A stretch of DNA of 64,000 nt from FEN-1250 sp038237245 (lineage in GTDB: Bacteria; Gemmatimonadota; Gemmatimonadetes; Gemmatimonadales; Gemmatimonadaceae). The notes beneath the pieces were generated by a model. It was not told the origin of the DNA. It ran no database searches and saw nothing but the letters and a program-made list of their open reading frames with translations. Below are positions 61,115-64,000 of the stretch, piece after piece. Made by a program: the position numbers and the translations under genes. Position 1 is the first letter of the stretch; each line of letters opens with the position of its first letter. The DNA is taken from NCBI GenBank assembly GCA_038237245.1, contig JBBRYY010000001.1:40937-104936 (forward strand), written 5' to 3'.

Positions 61115-62719
61115 TTACTTCGTCGTGCGAAGGAGCTCCATCGCGGCGTTCCGTCCGTTGACCGCCATCACGCTTCCGCCGGGGTGCGTGGCGGCGCCGC
61201 AGAGCCACACGCCATCCATCGGCGTGCGCGCGGTGAGCCGCTTCTCCCACATGTGCGCAGGAAGAATGTCCCCCTGGAAGATATGGCCGCCGGTCAGCCC
61301 CACGCGCGACTCGATGTCGGGCGGTCCGAGCACCTCGAGATCGATGATCGCATCGGGCATGTTCGAGGTGAAGCGAGCGATCGACGCGATCACCCGCTCG
61401 CCGACTTCCTGTCTTCGCGAATTCCAGTCACCGCGCGCGAAGGTGTGCGGCACGTATTGCGCGAACACGCTCAGCGTGTGAACACCGGGCGGAGCCACGG
61501 ACTGATCGTACACCGTATGCAGATAGAGCTCGGTCCAGATGCGCTCCGGCAGCTCCCCCGCATTTGCCTTGCGATGTCCCTCATCCCACTCGGCGATCGT
61601 GAGCGGCGTGTTCACCTGCCCCGTGTGATGCGGCTCGTTGGTGCCCGGACGCGCGCGAAAGTTCGGCAGCTCGCGCAGCGTCATGTTCACCTTCACGGTG
61701 ACGCCCTCGATCGGCACGGCTTCGACATCGCGGCGCCACTGCGCGTCGACGGAGTCGCCAAGGAGGCGCACGGTGACGCGCGGGTCGGCGTTGGAGATGA
61801 CGTGAGGCGCCGAGATGCGCTCGCCGGATTCGAGCTCGACACCCTCGCCAGGAAGAATGCGCGAGACAGTCACCCCAGTCGCCACGATGGCACCGGCTTC
61901 ACGCGCGACGTCGCAGAGGATGAAGGAGATCGTCCCCATTCCGCCGCGGACATAGCCCCACGCACCGGGCTCTCCGTACATGCGCCCCGAGCCATGATGG
62001 AACCAGACGGACGCCGTGCCCTTGTCTGAGGGCGACGCGTTCGTGCCGATGACGCCCTGACCGAGGTAGGCCATCTGGAGCCGCTCGTCGCGAATGAAGT
62101 GCTGCACGCACTCGAGCATCGACCACTCGTTCAAGAGTGAGCGCGCATCCTCGTCGCTGCCGAGCCGGCGATCGATCTCCTCGCGGGTGGGCGACGGATC
62201 GAGCCAGAGATCGCGATCGCCGACGGGGCGAAGCGCGTCGCGAAGTCGGGCCTTGAGAGCGATCATCTCCTTCCATCCGTTCACGTCCGCGGGCGCGAGC
62301 TTGCGGACGTCGGCCTCGCACTTCTCATCGTCATTCCAAAGCTGCACGCTCGTCCCGTCCTCGAAGGGGACGAACAATCCGCCCGACGCCGGCATCCAGT
62401 GGAATCCGTGCGCTTCGAGCGCGAGCTCGTCGATCACTTTCGGGTGGAGAAGACCGCAGACGTACGCGCAGGGAGAGAAGCGCACGCCCGGAAAGGGCTC
62501 GTCCATCGTGCACGCGCCGCCAACGCGGTCGCGGGACTCGAGAACCAGAACGCGCTTTCCGGCGCGGGCGAGGTACGAGGCGCACGCGAGCCCATTGTGC
62601 CCCGCGCCTACTATAATGACGTCCCAGCTCCGCCGGGCGAGAGCGGCGATTGGCTCTGGAAGACCAATGCGTCCGAGAACGGCGGCGGCGGGCTGTTCGG
62701 AGGAGGGGGGGATTAGCAT
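61115..62719 (-). CDS. FAD-dependent oxidoreductase, phytoene desaturase/PYROXD2-like
   Basis: 534 residues. The FAD-binding motif 'DVIIVGAGHNGLACASYLARAG' starts near residue 33 with the downstream 'VLVLESRDRVGGA'. The C-terminal FAD motif is 'GVWLCGAATHPGGSVMAVNGRNAA'. The sequence is closer to the PYROXD2 / carotenoid isomerase-like branch than to true CrtI, and no other carotenoid gene is adjacent. Substrate unknown. Confidence 0.88.
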   Translation of the reverse strand: MLIPPSSEQPAAAVLGRIGLPEPIAALARRSWDVIIVGAGHNGLACASYLARAGKRVLVLESRDRVGGACTMDEPFPGVRFSPCAYVCGLLHPKVIDELALEAHGFHWMPASGGLFVPFEDGTSVQLWNDDEKCEADVRKLAPADVNGWKEMIALKARLRDALRPVGDRDLWLDPSPTREEIDRRLGSDEDARSLLNEWSMLECVQHFIRDERLQMAYLGQGVIGTNASPSDKGTASVWFHHGSGRMYGEPGAWGYVRGGMGTISFILCDVAREAGAIVATGVTVSRILPGEGVELESGERISAPHVISNADPRVTVRLLGDSVDAQWRRDVEAVPIEGVTVKVNMTLRELPNFRARPGTNEPHHTGQVNTPLTIAEWDEGHRKANAGELPERIWTELYLHTVYDQSVAPPGVHTLSVFAQYVPHTFARGDWNSRRQEVGERVIASIARFTSNMPDAIIDLEVLGPPDIESRVGLTGGHIFQGDILPAHMWEKRLTARTPMDGVWLCGAATHPGGSVMAVNGRNAAMELLRTTK

Positions 62720-62940
62720 GGGCGGAATAGTGACGAAAAGTGTCAGCCGAGGTAAGGGATTCGGCGGATCGGCGTCGAAAGATTATGCGTAACTAATTGC
62801 AGCACAAAGAATTGAGCGAGTGTTCCCGCTGGTTGTGATTTCTTTGTAAATGACGCGTCCTTCTAGCAACAGCAGCTGTCCAAGGCAATTCATCCGCGTC
62901 CCTCAGGCGCACTGCACACGTCCAGCACAGGAGCTCGACC
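62720..62940. other. Intergenic region upstream of the first pilin gene
   Basis: A 221-base non-coding stretch, comparatively AT-rich around 62775-62850, carrying 'TTGAGC' at 62812 and 'TTGTGA' at 62833 as possible promoter pieces. An AGGAG ribosome site sits 7 bases before the pilin ATG. No small ORF or RNA gene was supported. Confidence 0.35.
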
Positions 62941-63321
62941 ATGCGTCGTACCGTTCGCAGAGGCTTCACGTTGATCGAACTTCTGATCGTCGTCGTGATT
63001 ATCGGTATTCTGGCCGCGATCGCGATTCCGAAGTTCGCGAGCACGAAGGAGAAGGCGTATCTCGCGTCCGAGAAGTCGGATCTTCGTAACATGGCGACCT
63101 CGGAGGAGGCGTACTTCTCCGGCAACCAGACCTACACGACCAACCAGAGCGCGATGAACTTCACGACCTCACAGGGAGTGTCGATCACGGGTATGGTTGC
63201 GGATGCGAAGGGGTGGAAGGGCACGTCGAGCCACAGCGCGACGACCAAGAAGTGCTACGCCGGCTTTGGTAGCCAGGCTGCTGCGACGACGCTCGACGGG
63301 ATCATCACCTGCGATCCGTGA
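62941..63321 (+). CDS. Type IV pilin-like protein, copy 1
   Basis: 126 residues with a class III prepilin leader: 'RRGFTLIELLIVVVIIGILAAIAIPKF', cleaved between Gly and Phe by the prepilin peptidase and N-methylated. The mature part has the alpha-1 helix followed by a short globular domain with one Cys pair ('KKCYAGF' and 'IITCDP') that could form the D-loop disulfide. An AGGAG site lies 7 bases before the ATG. It would polymerise into type IV pili or a pseudopilus. A strong hairpin follows the gene. Confidence 0.92.
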   Translation: MRRTVRRGFTLIELLIVVVIIGILAAIAIPKFASTKEKAYLASEKSDLRNMATSEEAYFSGNQTYTTNQSAMNFTTSQGVSITGMVADAKGWKGTSSHSATTKKCYAGFGSQAAATTLDGIITCDP

Positions 63322-63395
63322 TCCGTCGCGTCCTCTGACGCGACGCCGGACCGTACCGCATCCCCCAGTTGACGTTCGTACAGGATGCATCAGAT

Positions 63396-63422
63396 CGCCC
63401 CGCGCTGCTCGAGCGCGGGGCG
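63396..63422 (+). terminator. Hairpin terminator after pilin copy 1
   Basis: A perfect 11-base GC-rich stem CGCCCCGCGCT / AGCGCGGGGCG with a 5-base loop, followed by 'ctttgc'. It lies about 75 bases after the pilin stop and would separate its transcript from the second pilin gene. Confidence 0.7.
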
Positions 63423-63781
63423 CTTTGCATCTCCGCCTCACGAATGTGTTCGAGATTGACCAAAAAGGGCGCTGGCAGCCGGTTTGAATCGTCCTTCCAT
63501 GTACGACGTGATGGACGTCGTGTGGCACCAGCCGTTGACATGCCATGGGAAGGGTCAACACAAAGCTGTTTCGTCGGGCGTTCTGCACGGTGCGTCGCGT
63601 CGTGCGGTGAACAGTTGCCACCGAAACGCCTGCTCGAAAGCGTAAGTCGAGGTTTTACAACGCTTTAGCGACGACCTCAGCATTGGCCCCACCCGTGCTT
63701 TACTGTCTGGCGTGAATCAAACGGCACCCACCCGAATGTGGGCGATTCGTGAACGCTTTCTTACCGTACCAGGAGATCAAC
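63423..63781. other. Intergenic region between the two pilin genes
   Basis: About 360 bases without a supportable gene. It holds a 'TTGACA' at 63535-63540, a small hairpin CCCAC/GTGGG at 63727-63742, and AGGAG at 63771-63775 ahead of the second pilin ATG. A promoter for copy 2 is likely here, but its -10 element is not clear. Confidence 0.4.
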
Positions 63782-64000
63782 ATGCTTCGTCTGCGCAAGG
63801 GCTTTACCCTGATCGAACTTTTGATCGTCGTCGTCATCATCGGCATTTTGGCCGCGATTGCGATTCCGAAGTTCGCGAGCACCAAGGAAAAGGCGTATCT
63901 GGCGTCCGAGAAGTCGGATCTTCGTAACATGGCGACGTCGGAAGAGGCGTACTTCTCCGGCTTCCAGACGTACACGACCGATCAGAGCGCGATGAACTTC
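63782..64000 (+). CDS. Type IV pilin-like protein, copy 2 (cut by window end)
   Basis: The first 73 codons are present. The leader is 'MLRLRKG' followed by 'FTLIELLIVVVIIGILAAI'. From the Gly/Phe cleavage site to the end of the window the protein matches copy 1 at all but two positions (N to F in 'SGFQTY' and N to D in 'TTDQSA'). Only the leader differs clearly. AGGAG lies 6 bases before the ATG. A recent tandem duplication is the simplest explanation; the variable C-terminal part lies beyond the window. Confidence 0.9.
   Translation, partial: MLRLRKGFTLIELLIVVVIIGILAAIAIPKFASTKEKAYLASEKSDLRNMATSEEAYFSGFQTYTTDQSAMNF

Noticed and set aside
61115..62719. Carotenoid biosynthesis (CrtI)
   Set aside because: The protein is nearer to PYROXD2-type oxidoreductases and no phytoene synthase or cyclase is adjacent.
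63525..63540. Sigma-54-like promoter (TGGCAC near TTGACA) before pilin copy 2
   Set aside because: Spacing is one base too long and the invariant GC of the -12 element is missing.
1..64000. Mobile island carrying the injection system
   Set aside because: No integrase, transposase, tRNA or direct-repeat boundary was found, and base composition looks uniform by eye.

Overview
This is a GC-rich chromosomal window with dense, overlapping genes, many signal peptides and lipoproteins, TolB-type propeller hydrolases, an S9 peptidase and type IV pilins. No rRNA, tRNA, transposase, integrase or CRISPR array was recognised. The gene style (Ala/Arg-rich proteins, GTG starts, ATGA overlaps, Gram-negative envelope proteins) is consistent with Gemmatimonadota or a similar high-GC soil phylum. 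That placement is inference, because no phylogenetic marker is present.

Layout. Positions 1-5179 hold housekeeping and stress genes: a SAM methyltransferase fragment, a membrane protein, a DedA protein, Mn-type superoxide dismutase, arginine decarboxylase SpeA and PdxH. Positions 5258-27022 form one block around a divergent type VI secretion-like contractile injection machine. Everything from 27022 down to 6451 lies on the minus strand with gaps under 100 bp. Transcription would run: TPR/membrane protein, kinase-N-lobe/PEGA/Sel1 protein, ubiquitin-like/membrane/FHA-like protein, vWA protein, then TssB, TssC, a small orphan, two tube-like proteins, TssE-like, VgrG, TssF, a PASTA-TssG fusion, TssK, ClpV and an FHA membrane protein. 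A convergent plus-strand gene adds an FHA-TM-M15-peptidase-like protein. No TssJ, TssL, TssM or PAAR gene is visible. Several membrane proteins carrying phospho-reader or kinase-derived modules stand where the usual membrane complex would be encoded. This is the most unusual part of the window.

Positions 27189-43236 hold a VOC protein, a metalloprotease/propeller protein, a persulfide-detoxification pair (DUF442 phosphatase-like plus MBL-rhodanese), an ABC-2 exporter, an amidohydrolase, a serine beta-lactamase-like hydrolase, a CtpA-type protease, threonine synthase, and a class III aminotransferase coupled to a Gfo/Idh/MocA oxidoreductase. A near-perfect CRP-type palindrome precedes a tiny Cys/His-rich protein at 43379.

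Positions 43593-52865 are a tightly packed minus-strand run: two class III aminotransferases, a glutamate-semialdehyde-type dehydrogenase, a two-subunit CoA-transferase, a CPBP protease and a CehA-type metallohydrolase. It looks like an amino-acid or omega-amino-acid catabolic operon. Positions 53109-62719 carry mostly exported or cell-surface proteins: lipoproteins, an S9 peptidase, a G8/CEMIP-like beta-helix lipoprotein, an L,D-transpeptidase, an M20 peptidase and an FAD oxidoreductase. The window ends in a tandem pair of type IV pilin genes, the second cut by the window edge.
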